Shown one piece after another: positions 34,650-44,693 of a stretch of DNA of 64,000 nt; position 1 is the stretch's first letter, and the number at the start of each line of letters is the position of its first letter. Position numbers and translations under genes: made by a program. This DNA comes from Ampelocalamus luodianensis (lineage: Eukaryota > Streptophyta > Magnoliopsida > Poales > Poaceae), in the NCBI GenBank assembly GCA_036346255.1, contig CM070631.1:27016339-27080338 (forward strand), read 5' to 3'. The notes under the pieces were generated by a model that saw nothing but the letters and a program-made list of their open reading frames with translations, was not told where the DNA came from and made no database searches.

Positions 34650-35360
34650 CTTCAGAAGAGCCTTCCCGGTGCCCATCACAAAACAAGCATCAGTGTTTCC
34701 AATTCCAGTTGCAAATTGACCAAAGGCTCCAGCATTGCATGTGTGAGAATCAGTACCAATGAGAACCTATACATAATCCTGTATCGTAATCCTGTACTTA
34801 GTAGTTAGTATAGTAAGTAAAGTATCTCGCCTGGTCAGCAGTGGGCTTCTTCTTGGGCAAGCGCAATGTGGCAAACACCTTTGTAATCTGGATTTGCCTA
34901 CAAACAACTCAAAACATGTAAACTTTTTTAAAGAAAAACCTTCTTTTTTTTTCTTCAAAAGGAACATAAAACAGGTCTGATATGAAACAAACAAGCTATC
35001 AATTGAATGAATCGATAAGGAAATGCATAGGTATACTCTGAAATCGCTCAAGTCTAGAAGTACTTGATCTTCTACTCCATACAGAAGTCCCTTGGGATAT
35101 CAACATTCCGATTTGCTCGTTCGTCACCGGTGAAGATGTAGTGGCCCGGGATGATGATGACCTTCTCACGGTCCCATACCTTGGCGTCCTCCCCAAACTC
35201 TCACTTGAAGATCCCGATGGTGCTTGGGTCGCAGACATCGTGCGTCATCAGCACGTCGACGTCCACCCACACGTTCTCCCCGAGCTCCAGGCTTGCATGC
35301 TCCGACGCCTGCGTCAGGATCTTCTCCGTCATCGTCATCGCGCTCTTCACCTAAACTGCA
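34650..35360 (-). pseudogene. 3-isopropylmalate dehydratase large subunit fragment
   Basis: The minus strand encodes, in order, MTMTEKILTQASEHASLELG and DVDVLMTHDVC..STIGIFK (35170-35350); FGEDAKVWDREKVIIIPGHY and DERANRNVD (35080-35170); NPDYKGVCHIALAQE (about 34827-34896); and VLIGTDSHTCNAGAFGQFAT..FVMGTGKALLK (34650-34766, good splice sites). These are collinear exons of the leucine-biosynthesis aconitase-family isomerase (LeuC/IIL1 type). Stops replace Lys after GIFK, Gln after DFCME and Arg in HC-x-PGE. Only the front third of the gene is present. Confidence 0.88.
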
Positions 35361-35912
35361 CAGCACAAGAGGCGCATCAAGCATCAGACATCGCGAACAT
35401 CGAAAGCAGCGATTTGGGCATCGCTTGGGATTCAAAAGCGCATCTGAGCCGGTGGAGGTCGGAGCGCGCGCGGCTTGGCGGCGTGGCGGCAGCGAGGACA
35501 GCGGCATCACCACGTCCGCGCAGGGGTGTCGGGTCGGGAGAAGGGAAGGCGGTGTCAGAGGAGGGGTCGCTACCGAGTGGCGGCGATGCAGAGGCGGGGC
35601 GGGGTGTCGCACGCTAGGGGCGGCGTCGAAGGGGATTAGGGGAGCGAGCGAGCTCTGGAGTGAATGCTAGGGTTAAGGTAGGGAATAGGAATGGGCTGGG
35701 CTACACCTTTGGCCAAATGGACTGGCCCAAATGATCAATACGTGTCCGATACGTGTTTTGACGTGTCCGATACGTATCTGATTTTAATTTCATTTTTTTC
35801 GTGGGGCTAGTTTCGGACACGACTGAAATACGTGTCGGAGCTATGTCCGTGTCTGACACAGACTCGCCACTTTCCAAACGTGTCAGTGCATTAGAGGTAT
35901 ACGTATACATAC

Positions 35913-38488
35913 TGTTAGATATGTATATAGCTTATGGTGTTGTTTGCATGTTGACCAACCTTGTACATATTATATTGGCCTTTTGGCCCATTGGAATACA
36001 TAAGGTCCTATTCCAACATGGTATCTGAGCAAGGTTACGGTTAGGATTTTGCTACTGTCGCCGCCGCCGGCCAAGCCGCCTCCTCGTGCTCTCCTTCTCT
36101 TGTCGCCGCTTGCTTTCGCCATTGCCGCTCGCTCCCTTTGAGTCGTCACCGCCTCAATCCGTGGCGCTCCGACTATCACCGCCCGACCGCCGTCGTCGCC
36201 TCCTCCCAGCGGCCGTATCCGGGGCGGCGCGATGATCGCCATTTTCTTTTCACGCGGCCGACTCATCGCGCTCGGATCCTCTCGCCAGCTGCCGGCAACG
36301 CGCCACGACCTCCATCCGCGCCGCCGCGCGCCTTAGCGCGGCGGCGGCGCGAGCAAGCGAGCTTCGCTGTTTTTTTTCGCCGTTTTGGTGGAGCCATCGG
36401 TTTCGACCACACCGCTCCACCGATCCACGTGGAGTCGGTGGGCTTCGCTCACTCCGGATTCGCTCACGGCTCCTCGATCTACATGGAGCGGCGGTTTCAT
36501 CTTCGGCCACCTCGGCTCCGGCTTCTCGGCCTCTCTCGGCTTTGGCTTCTCTTTGGCTCTCGATCCAAGCGGAGCCATTGCCTATGGCTTCGCTCCCGAG
36601 CACGCCGCTCGGATCGGTCAAGTCATCAACGATGGCTTCTACCGGAGGCTCTTCGCCATCCCGCTCCTCCCGGATCGGTTTGTGGGACAAACTTCCGGAG
36701 TGGGCTATTCACCGAGGATTCACCTCAACACCGGTGTCTCTAGGGTCATCTCACCGCGAGTGGCCCTATCCGCCTTGTCATATGTTGCTAGTTCTACTAG
36801 CTCTTCCTGTAGTGCAGTCGGGATATCCCGGAGGCGCCAATGTTGCACTGGAGGAGGCCCTAGAGCTATACTAGTCTGAGCTGCACGCCTATGAGAGATG
36901 GCAGGATGTTGAAGCGCGTGCTACCGCCATCTGTTCATCCTTCGCTGGAGGTTCCTTCCCGCTCTTTTCTTAAGATTTCACCTTTTCCTTGCACTACTCT
37001 CGTTGTCCTCGGCTGCTCCTTCTCCGCTTGAGTCTCCGTCTTTCTTTGGGCCTGGTTCCCAACTCTTCTTCTCCGTCCTTGTTGGGTCCTCCTCCGCCTT
37101 CTCCTCTCAGATACGATCTTCGTGATCACTAAACTGTTAGGCTTCTTGAGCACTATGGCTTTGCAGCCGCTGCACTTTCTAAGCCTACAACCTCTTTGTG
37201 AGAGGGCTGCGCCACCCCGAGTGGCACTCGCGATGTTGAGGAGATTCTTTGCTTGGAGCGTACTTTCACTTGGGATCTCGTGCCTTTACCTGCGCGTGTC
37301 ACTCCCATCACGTGTAAGTGGGTGTACAAGATCAAAACCCGCTCAGATGGTTCCCTTGAGTGCTACAAGGCTCGTCTTGTAGCGCCTGGTTTTCAGCAGG
37401 AGCATGGTCGTGACTACGATGAGACCTTCGCTCCTGTCGCTCACATGACCACTGTTCACACTCTCCTTGTTGTGGCCTCTGTTCGACAATTGCCCATCTC
37501 TCAGTTGGACGTCAAGAATACCTTTCTCAATGGTGAGCTGCGTGAGGAGGTCTACATGCAGCCGCCCTCTAGGTATTCTGTCCCTGATGGTATGGTTTGT
37601 CGCCTTCGTCGCTCTCTATGGGCTCAAACAAGCCCCTCATCCTTGGTTTGACCGCTTCTCCTCTGTTGCCATTGTTGCCGGCTTCTCCGTCAGTGATCAC
37701 GACCTCGCCCTCTTTGTGCACACCTCTCCTCGAGGTCAGATGCTCCTTCTTTATGTGGATGATGTGATCATTACTGGAGATGACTTTCAATACATTGTCG
37801 TTGTGAAGGAGCGTCTCAGTGAACAGTTCTTGATGTCTGATTGGGGTCCTCTTTGTTACCTACTTGGGATTGAGGTCACTTCTACGCTTGAGGGCTACTA
37901 CCTCTCCCAGAAGAAGTACATTCAGGATATCCTTGCTCACGCTTGTCTCACTGATCAGCACATGGTGGATACTCTTATGGAGCTTGATGTTCACCTTCTA
38001 CCTCGATGGTGAGCCTCTTGAGGACCCAACTCGCCATCGCTATCTTGTGGGAGCCTCGTCTATCTTGGATCACTCAACTCGACATTTCGCTTGATTCACA
38101 TCCTCGAGTCACTCGTCTGCTCCCACTCCTCTCTTATCATATAGTACTGGTGCGATCAGTCTTGCTTAAGATCTCGTGAAGCATGAGCTCACCAAGCACA
38201 TTGGAGTGGATGCCTCGTACATGCGATCACAGGTACAAGACCAAGTTATTGCTCTTTAGAATGTGCTTTCGGAGCTTCAGTTAGCAGATCTCTTCACCAA
38301 GGCACAGACTAGAGTTTAGCGTAGCTTCTACTTCTATAAACTCAGTGTTGTTGATCCACCATGAGTGTGAGGGGGTGTTAGATATGTATATAGCTTAGGG
38401 TGTTCTTTGCATGTTGATCAACCCTGTACATGTTATATTGGCATTTTGGCCCATTGTAATACATTATACATAAGGTCCCATTCCAACA
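35913..38488 (+). mobile_element. Copia-type LTR retrotransposon B, integrase deleted
   Basis: LTRs 35913-36018 and 38376-38488 (TGTTAGATATGTATATAGC..CCAACA) differ at about eight sites plus a 7-bp indel. Target duplication CATAC at 35908-35912 and 38489-38493 is perfect. A primer site TGGTATCTGAGC follows the left LTR and a purine tract (GAGTGTGAGGGGG) precedes the right LTR. The interior has an unrecognised GC-rich first half (36020-37100) and then RT and RNase H pieces, with no integrase. Greater LTR divergence than copia A suggests an older insertion. Confidence 0.92.
37253..38340 (+). pseudogene. Copia B reverse transcriptase and RNase H remnant
   Basis: The RT start reads CKWVYKIKTRSDGSLECYKA, RGFQQ-like PGFQQEHGRDYDETFAPVAH and LDVKNTFLNGELREEVYMQP (37253-37590). 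After a frameshift near 37610 come GLKQAPHPWFDRF, LLLYVDDVIITGDD (YVDD active site at 37752-37763) and PLCYLLGIEVTS. An RNase H end can be followed to about 38340 (LADLFTKAQT) with several stops. The RT core that copia A lacks is present here. Confidence 0.88.
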
Positions 38489-38493
38489 CATAC

Positions 38494-38718
38494 ATGGTTT
38501 CTTTTTATTCCCTTGCGACGGAGCGGCGGCTCGGCTGGAGCGAGCAAGCGTTATTCGCAGTGCGGGGAAGCGTGGCGGCGATCAAATGGGAAACCTAACC
38601 TAGCTCCGATACCATGTTAGAATAAACACTGGATCTCTTCCAATGGGCCAAAAGACCAATATATCATGTACAGTAGGTCAATATGCAAAGAGCACCTAAG
38701 CTATATACATATGTAACA
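38494..38718 (-). mobile_element. Copia LTR C with primer site and leader stub
   Basis: 38615-38718 is a 104-bp LTR of the same family as copia B, in the opposite orientation (minus strand TGTTACATATGTATATAGC to TTCTAACA). On its left the minus strand reads TGGTATCGGAGC, a primer site, then about 110 bp of leader up to the right end of copia B. The rest of this third element is missing. Confidence 0.82.
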
Positions 38719-39100
38719 ACTATAAATTTAGCTAAGCTATAGCTTGGGTGGTCATGATCAGGATTGCTTCTTTTAGGACCTCTTCTTTTATCGATAATCT
38801 CATGTTATTTTGTTTTGTTCATATAGTTGTCTAGGTGCTCTCACATCATCTCATAAAACATTTAAGACCAACATGCAAGCCACATTAATCGAAATTCAAA
38901 ACAATGATGAAAATGAAAATAGCATAGTGCTTCTTTTCTCTCGTCTTATTTTTCGTGTATGGTATGTTCAATCTAAGTATATATAGCATATCAAGAAAGG
39001 CATTAAGACGTTTCTATCGATGTACATAGTCCTTGGACCTTGCAATATTTTTGTTATCCGAGAGTCTTTGTCTTTGTATATTCTCAAAATTTAGCCAATA
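38719..39100. other. Intron sequence, nothing recognised
   Basis: AT-rich non-coding DNA between LTR C and the Helitron start. Confidence 0.5.
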
Positions 39101-39232
39101 TCTCTTAACTACTATAATTCGAGTTTACTCGCGCAAGCGCATGACGATTGTCCCAGAGCGCACGCGACGCCAAAAAGCGCCGTTCCCACCCCACTCGCGA
39201 TCGCGCCTCGCCGAGCAACCGCCGCCCGCATC

Positions 39233-39540
39233 ATGAGCATGTTACTCCCAACCCCACCCCACCCACTCTCTCGCCTCGCCGCCTCGCTTTCTTCTTCGCG
39301 GTGGGCCGCTGCCGTCCTCTCTTCCCACGCCGACGCCGCCGGTCTCCATTGCCGTCCTCCCTCTTCCGCGCCGACGCCGCCGTCCTCCTCTTCCCCGCCC
39401 GATCGCGCGCCCATCGTGGATCTCCGTCGGCCGCCGTCCTCAGATCCAGATCAAGGCGCCGACGAGCGCCTCAGGCCCCTCCTCACCTTCAACGTCTCAT
39501 GCGACACCGCCGATCGCTTCATCTCCCACCTCTCCCAGGT
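39233..39540 (+). pseudogene. Captured first exon, gene uncertain
   Basis: Starts MSMLLPTPPHPLSRLAASLS, is rich in Ser, Pro and Ala like a signal or plastid transit peptide, and ends LLTFNVSCDTADRFISHLSQ before a good GT donor (CAG|GTAAGT). It could be exon 1 of either of the two captured genes that follow. I cannot decide which. Confidence 0.5.
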
Positions 39541-39604
39541 AAGTTTCCATTTTCTTCTTCTTCTTGATTGATTCTTTTCGCTGGTACTCTATTTCCCAAA
39601 ACAG

Positions 39605-40312
39605 TTACGAATGCCAATAACTGCGGGAGCGACTCCGGCTGGAATGGAGGCAAGGATGGCGGCGGCGATAACGACTACAAGGAGGCGAGTTCGGGCGCTG
39701 CCGGCCGACAAAGTGCCGCGGCTCGCGCCGCGCGTCGCGTCGCGCCGGCACGACATGATGGAGGCGACCAGGACGCTGCATCGAGGAAGTCTTGTTGCTC
39801 GTGCCGATGTGCGGGTATCCCAATTGCGAATTTAATGTGAAAAGGTGTTAAGGTGGCGCTTTTTCTCATTCTGTTGATCTGCGCGAGCGCACCGTGGTCG
39901 CTCGGCGCGATGATCCGGCCTTCGATGCTACATGGCAACCGAATGCTCGTTGACCCGTCGTTCCTATTCAAAGTTGGCACTGAGGTGTGCGCGATTAGTC
40001 TGCTGTTTTGTGTGATCAGAGTCGGAGGGGTTTAAATTATAGTCCTACAGTTGTTAAAATGGTTGGGGTTTTGGGTTCAATGCATGTTGTGATTGACTCG
40101 TGCTGCGCGAGCGCGACATTTGCGGAGGTGTGGAAGAGGGGGGAGGATTTTTGGGCGGAGTTTGAGTTGCACGCTGCTGATCTTTTGGTCAGGGTGGCTG
40201 TTGATATTGCGCTTGTGGGTCTGTTGGCTCCGTATGTGAGATTTGAGAAGGCGTCTGCTTCGACGGGGCTGTTTGGGAGATTCAGCCGGATGGCTGGAGC
40301 TTTGCCAAGCAG
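39605..40312 (+). pseudogene. RETICULATA-related (DUF3411) gene fragment
   Basis: After an acceptor near 39604 come GWNGGKDGGGDNDY, then (other frames) APRVASRRHDMMEATRTL, SAPWSLGAMIRPSMLHGNRM, LVDPSFLFKVGTEV, VIDSCCASATFAEVWKRGED and FWAEFELHAADLLVRVAVDI..ALVGLLAPYVRFEK. These are the N-terminal glycine/acid region and first membrane-associated part of plant RETICULATA-related proteins, plastid envelope proteins needed for leaf mesophyll development. A GT donor follows at 40313. Several frame changes make it non-functional, and the C-terminal half is absent. Confidence 0.8.
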
Positions 40313-40530
40313 GTAAAATTATGTTTCTTCTATTAGTTGCCTATATAGATTGGTTGAGAATTGTGTGAATGAATTTAAGTCAATAATTTCATTGCTAATT
40401 CAAAACAGATGATATTTACTTCATGTAATCATTCGTTGTTGCTCTGTTCCCTTTTCCTTCTAAAACATGTATCCTGCTGCTTCTTTTTAAGGTTTCCAGT
40501 GTCTATGTAACACATTGGAGCATTTTGCAG

Positions 40531-41959
40531 GTTCCATTTCAAGTGCCCCTCGAGGTTAATGTTGTTTTGATTGGTTTCAATGGTGATGGAGGGTACAGAT
40601 ACCCGTTGGATGGGCACAAGCTTGAATAATTCTTAAAGATGAGCTTTCCGCTTCATAGGCCCTCTTGTTTCGAGACAGGAGAGCCAATTGATATTGAGCA
40701 TTATATCATGTATAATGCCATAGCGGTAAGCCTTCATTTAAGATTGTCATGTAATTTATTTTTTCACAATCATGTTGTCCTTATTTTCATCCAGTGCTTT
40801 TATGAAAATTATACCTCATTAGGCTGGACAACCAGAGTTGTTTTCTCTTGAGAAGTCACTCAAGGAGGCGATGGTTCCCGCGGGAACTGCGAGAGAGGTA
40901 ACCAGAAATATGTTATTTTCCTACAAATTGATGTTTAACTGTTGTTCTGATCATAATTGGCACAGGTCATGGCACTAACTATTTTGTCCCTCACAGAGTG
41001 AATATGGCAGGGAATTCCCTCTCTTTGAGGTAGAAGCAACTATGGTAGAGCCTGTATTCGAGAGGCTATACTCATTTATCTTTGACATGGAGCCTGATTA
41101 TTCTGCAAAAGAGATGGGTAGGTCTGTACCTGTTGCAATATTTGTTGTTAATTTTGATAAGGTACGGGGACTTGTATCTAGCATTGTTCATTTTTGTAAG
41201 CATATTAGGTTGATTGCTTATTCTTCTAATTCCTGTAGTACCTGCATGCAAATTCAAGAAAATGGAGTGTGTAGTCCTTCATGGTAATATTGGAGTCAAG
41301 AAGCTAATTTTGTTGTTGTTTATCCTCCTTTTTTTAGGGAAACAGTAGGGGAGTACCCTACTGAAACATATTTGGAAAACAATTGTACAAAGGTATTTAC
41401 AAAAGAACAAAAAACAGAATAAGTTAACCCAACCAGTGGGAGGTTACATCCTCAACAAAACTCACTTTTGACAGATCCAAGTCTGAAGCAATTTCCTCCA
41501 TGTAAACTTATTTGGTGGTATATTATAAAAAATGATTTTATTTCTTTTTAACTAAAAGTATGCCAGCAGCCTATGGTTATCAACTCCTAAAAATAAATAA
41601 ATTAAATAGTCATGCATCATCCTTAGCCTTCTGTAACAATTGGAAAGTATCCAGAGATGAGCCCCAAAAGCAATTGACAATAGCCCAACAATCCTTAGTA
41701 AACTGACTGGAGAAAAACACGTGCTTCCAATCTCCATCTCCCTGTCTTCTACAGTTATACTTTCAGAATGGTAATTAACATCGATACAAGTTTTCCTTGG
41801 CAGGTTAGAATGGATCCTCGGAACAAAGAAGTTGATCTTGATAGTCTAATGTATGATAGAATTGGTGGACTAATAGAACAAGAGCTAAAAAACAAGAAGC
41901 AGATTACATCAACCGGTACCGTTACAATGGAGATGGAGCAACTCAAGTTTGGCTGAGTT
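40531..41959 (+). pseudogene. Fragment of a conserved plant protein (AT3G28720-like)
   Basis: Four exons with consensus splice sites: 40531-40725 (VPLEVNVVLIGFNGDGGYRY.., RPSCFETGEPIDIEH), 40823-40897 (AGQPELFSLEKSLKEAMVPA), 40997-41161 (FEVEATMVEPVFERLYSFIF, VPVAIFVVNFDK) and 41804 to about 41959 (VRMDPRNKEVDLDSLMYDRI). The family is a conserved secreted or membrane-anchored plant protein of unknown function, to my recollection AT3G28720/AT5G58100 type. A TAA replaces Glu in LE-x-FLK in the first exon, and the last exon shifts frame before YRYNGDGATQVWL. Only the first third of the gene is captured. Confidence 0.78.
41329..41765 (-). mobile_element. LINE fragment in an intron of the captured gene
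   Basis: The minus strand reads HVFFSSQFTKDCWAIVNCFW, like the zinc-binding reverse-transcriptase-associated domain (zf-RVT) at the C-terminus of plant LINE polyproteins. It is followed by a 3' tail that ends in an A run (TTTTTTT on the plus strand at about 41329-41336). It is 5' truncated. Confidence 0.65.
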
Positions 41960-42115
41960 CTGGAAGGTGATAGTCATTCTAATATTCTGCTTTTTTGTTA
42001 TAAGGAAGCTTAGCAGTTTCTCTATCAAGAATTCACATTTTTAACAACCAGTTAAAGTGACTTAAATCAACTCCCTCTAGCCAGAAGATCAGTATAGGAG
42101 CGATCCAAATAGTAG

Positions 42116-42199
42116 CCTGTAGAGTAACAACCATACCAATGTTCTAACGTTCTAAACCCTGTAGAGTAACAACCATACCAATGTTCTAACGTTCTAAAC
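42116..42199 (+). repeat. 42-bp tandem duplication
   Basis: CCTGTAGAGTAACAACC.. is repeated at a 42-bp offset (42116 and 42158), with both copies essentially identical. Confidence 0.9.
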
Positions 42200-42485
42200 T
42201 ACTAGTTGCTTCATCTTATAATAACCATTGCACGCCATCTTGCCAGATCCTCCTTTTTTTATTCACATGTTCCTTTCTGTTTCCCTACATGTACCAGTAG
42301 ATTAATGTGCTTTCACTTTAGTACACTAATGCATACGTTAGCAATCAACACATAAATATCTTTTTGCCCCAATCTTTGGTGAAACTCAAACAGATCTATC
42401 CCCTTGCTTTCTGTTCTGTGAAAACAGTTAAGCTGTAACAGACCATGCTATTGAATCTGAGCATCCTTATTTTCACACCAATATT

Positions 42486-42870
42486 GTTCCCAAATATATT
42501 GTTCCCAAATATTGTTTGCTACCGTTTATTGCCAGAATTGTCACACAAAGTTTTTGTTCTATCATATTGTACTAATGTGAAGCCCGTACGTATCACTATC
42601 TTTTAATTGATTGATTTGCTTTATGTGTTAAAAGGAGATATTAGTGTAACATGATAAAACAAGAACTTTGTGTGACAATTCTGACAATGAATGGTAGCAA
42701 ACAATATTTGGGTGAATAACCTAAATCTAAATGACCACATAAGATTTACGTATATTTTTTACCTTTTATAGAGGATCTTCTATGGAGGCAGCAATATATG
42801 TTTTATGTATCACTATCTTTTAATTGTTTGATTCGTTTTATGTGTTAAAGGAAAATATTATTTCTGTAAG
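42486..42870. repeat. Inverted and direct repeats near the Helitron 3' end
   Basis: About 65 bp at 42490-42570 (CCCAAATATTGTTTGCTACC..) is repeated inverted at 42648-42712. In addition, GTATCACTATCTTTTAATTG through the next 60 bp (from 42590) recurs directly at about 42810. The segment before the first copy (GAAGCCCGTACG) resembles a Helitron 3' hairpin, so the tail may have been duplicated. Confidence 0.75.
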
Positions 42871-43010
42871 GTTTAAAGCTCCGTTGCAGCATACGGGCAC
42901 CTTACTAGTCTTTACATGATTACAAACTCAAAAGAAATGAAACTAGCAAATTTGGTTCTGCTTGTCGACCTCAATACAAGTAATTTGCTAAATTCTTTGT
43001 TCTGTTACAG

Positions 43011-44693
43011 GTGCAATTTCTGTCTGATGGATCATCTGGTCCTGGCATGTGGGTTATTCCTATAACATCATGCTGTGGCTCATATGATGTACAGAAAAAA
43101 GTTTCTATTAAGAGGCAAGACTGATAAGATGCATATAAAAGACCTTACAGCCTCCCAAAGTGCTGGAGGGAAGGTTCAAAACTTTTGGATCAAATTGAAC
43201 ATTGATCAAACTGGGTTTTATAGAGTGAAATATGATGATGAACTTGCAGCTGGACTCGAAAATGCAATAAAAGCCAAGAAACTCTCTTTAATGGATAAGA
43301 TTGGTAAAGAGGACTAGACAAGACAGTTTGTAATACTATTATATTGTTTTTCAAGGTTTTGAGAGAGGAGACACATTATTATTGCAGGTATTGTGGAAGA
43401 TTCATATTCCCTTTCTGTTGCTTGCAAACAAAATCCTTGCCGTGTCTGCTGAATGCTTATCGTGATGAGTCTGATTACACTGTACTTTCACATGTAACCT
43501 CTGTAAGTAAACCTTGTACCTCCAATGGAATCCTAAGCCTTGTATCTTCATTTGATTCTATGGCATTAACATTTTCCTTTAAAGATTAAAATAATTGAAT
43601 CCATGTTTTTTTTTCTTGCCAGGTATGTTTAGGCATTAATAAAATATCAGTTGATGCTACTCCTGACTTGTTTAGAGATATCAGACAACTTTTGATGAAG
43701 ATTCTTCTGTTTGCTGCCACATATGCTGACGAGCTTAATATTTCACCTGTTTTCAGCATGTTTATGTGTGGCTTTCCAGAATCCAGATATTGTATTTTAT
43801 GTGCATTTGTGTATTTACTTGTGCATGTCTTGTTCTGTGTCTATCCTTATGCATTTAACGGGTGAACTTGTTTTCTATTATTTTCTTTTTATTACAATTT
43901 TTGTGCTGTTTCCTTGCAGTGACCATATTAAAAGCCTTCATGTAATTTAAAATTTCAGAAAATTAGGCTGGGATTCCAAGGATGGTGAGAGCCATCTTGA
44001 TGTAATGCTTAGATCACTGCTCTTGATTGCCCTTGTCAAACTCGGACATGATGAGACTATAAATGAGGGACTTCGGCGTTTCCACAACTTCTTAGAAGAC
44101 CGCAAAACTTCCCTTCTTGCCCCAGACACTAGAAAGGTCGTGGCTTTTCCTTTACATACCCTCGCAGTGTTCTCTCTTTGATATATAACATGCATTGTTC
44201 TGCAGGCTGCGTACCTTGCTGTGATGCGAACCGTGAGTACCTCAAGCAGAGACGGTTATGATGCTCTCCTGAAAATCTACAGAGAATCGGCTGAAGCACA
44301 GGACAAATCATGTACCTTAGGTTTGTTGTTTTTCAACTCTAGCTTTGGCAACACAATAGAACTCTGATGAGTTGGGTTTTCCTGAAAATACTGTATCTTT
44401 TTTTCTAGGCTCGTTGTCTTCATGCCCGGATAAGGATATTGTTATCGAGGCATTGAACTTTATGCTTACTGATGAGGTTTACCTCTAAACCATTTCTATT
44501 TAACATATTTCGAATGAATGGTTCCAAATAGTTAGCTTGTTACTGGTGGAAGGATATTCTATTCTGTGCCAACTAGATATACACAAGCTACTGTAATGCG
44601 TCTCTTGCTTATCAGGTACGAAATCAGGATGCATCTTATGTCCTTGGCGGTTTTAGCTTAGAAGGACGAGAAGTTGCGTGGGCCTGGTTGAAG
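43011..44693 (+). pseudogene. Aminopeptidase exons 11-17 (C-terminal part, incomplete)
   Basis: Exon 11 (43011-43303) encodes QFLSDGSSGPGMWVIPITSC; an extra A in a six-A run shifts the frame before FLLRGKTDKMH. Exon 12 (43388-43502) is frameshifted near VACKQ. Exon 13 (43623 to about 43722) reads CLGINKISVDATPDLFRDI but lacks a clear GT donor. Exons 14-17 (43959-44136, 44206-44320, 44409-44476, 44616-44693) are nearly clean and end at EGREVAWAWLK. The next family segment (ENWDHV..) is not found downstream. Confidence 0.85.

Larger units (their letters stand above)
34405..35900 (-). mobile_element. DNA element with captured 3-isopropylmalate dehydratase fragment
   Basis: Both flanks carry clusters of GACACG/CGTGTC words in inverted arrangement (34409-34500 and 35740-35890; for example GTGTCAGACACG appears at each side). 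Between them lie exons and introns of an unrelated gene on the minus strand. Retained introns suggest DNA-level capture, as in Pack-MULEs. Termini read about TGCATGGACACG and TGCACTGACACG. Flanking GTATATGTC and GTATACGTA may be a degraded 9-bp duplication. The superfamily is therefore only probable. Confidence 0.6.
39101..42908 (+). mobile_element. Non-autonomous Helitron carrying pieces of two plant genes
   Basis: The 5' end is TCTCTTAACTACTATAATTC, a typical grass Helitron start, with A at 39100. The 3' end is CCGTTGCAGCATACGGGCAC then CTTACTAG, with T at 42909. The short CCGT/ACGG stem lies about ten bases before CTAG, and the insertion is between A and T with no target duplication, all as in Helitrons. 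There is no Rep/helicase gene. Inside, in the Helitron's own direction, lie a proline/serine-rich first exon (39233-39540), a RETICULATA-related fragment (39605-40312) and an AT3G28720-type fragment (40531-41959), with introns retained. It sits in intron 10 of the dead aminopeptidase. Confidence 0.88.
20802..44693 (+). pseudogene. M1-family aminopeptidase (puromycin-sensitive/APM1 type), pseudogene
   Basis: Seventeen exons can be aligned by eye to the plant aminopeptidase M1 family, zinc metallopeptidases that trim N-terminal residues from peptides. They are 20802-21000, 21111-21256, 22481-22584, 22799-22974, 23093-23186, 23346-23490 joined to 27953-27961, 28105-28216, 28308-28424, 32374-32486, 34155-34334, 43011-43303, 43388-43502, 43623 to about 43722, 43959-44136, 44206-44320, 44409-44476 and 44616-44693. 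The start is the ATG giving MAAMVASPEQFRGQAR. The GAMEN, HEXXH, WLNEG and ISYDKG motifs are all still readable. Breaks: frameshifts in exons 1, 3, 4, 11 and 12; a copia element inside exon 6; a 7-bp insertion and TGG-to-TAG in exon 7; a stop in exon 8; a lost donor at exon 13; and the C-terminal ARM-like end (about 90 residues) missing after 44693. It is clearly non-functional as read. Confidence 0.93.

Noticed and set aside
36138..36743. 201-residue plus-strand frame in copia B
   Set aside because: It may cover the degraded gag position, but I recognise no gag block, so no product is called.
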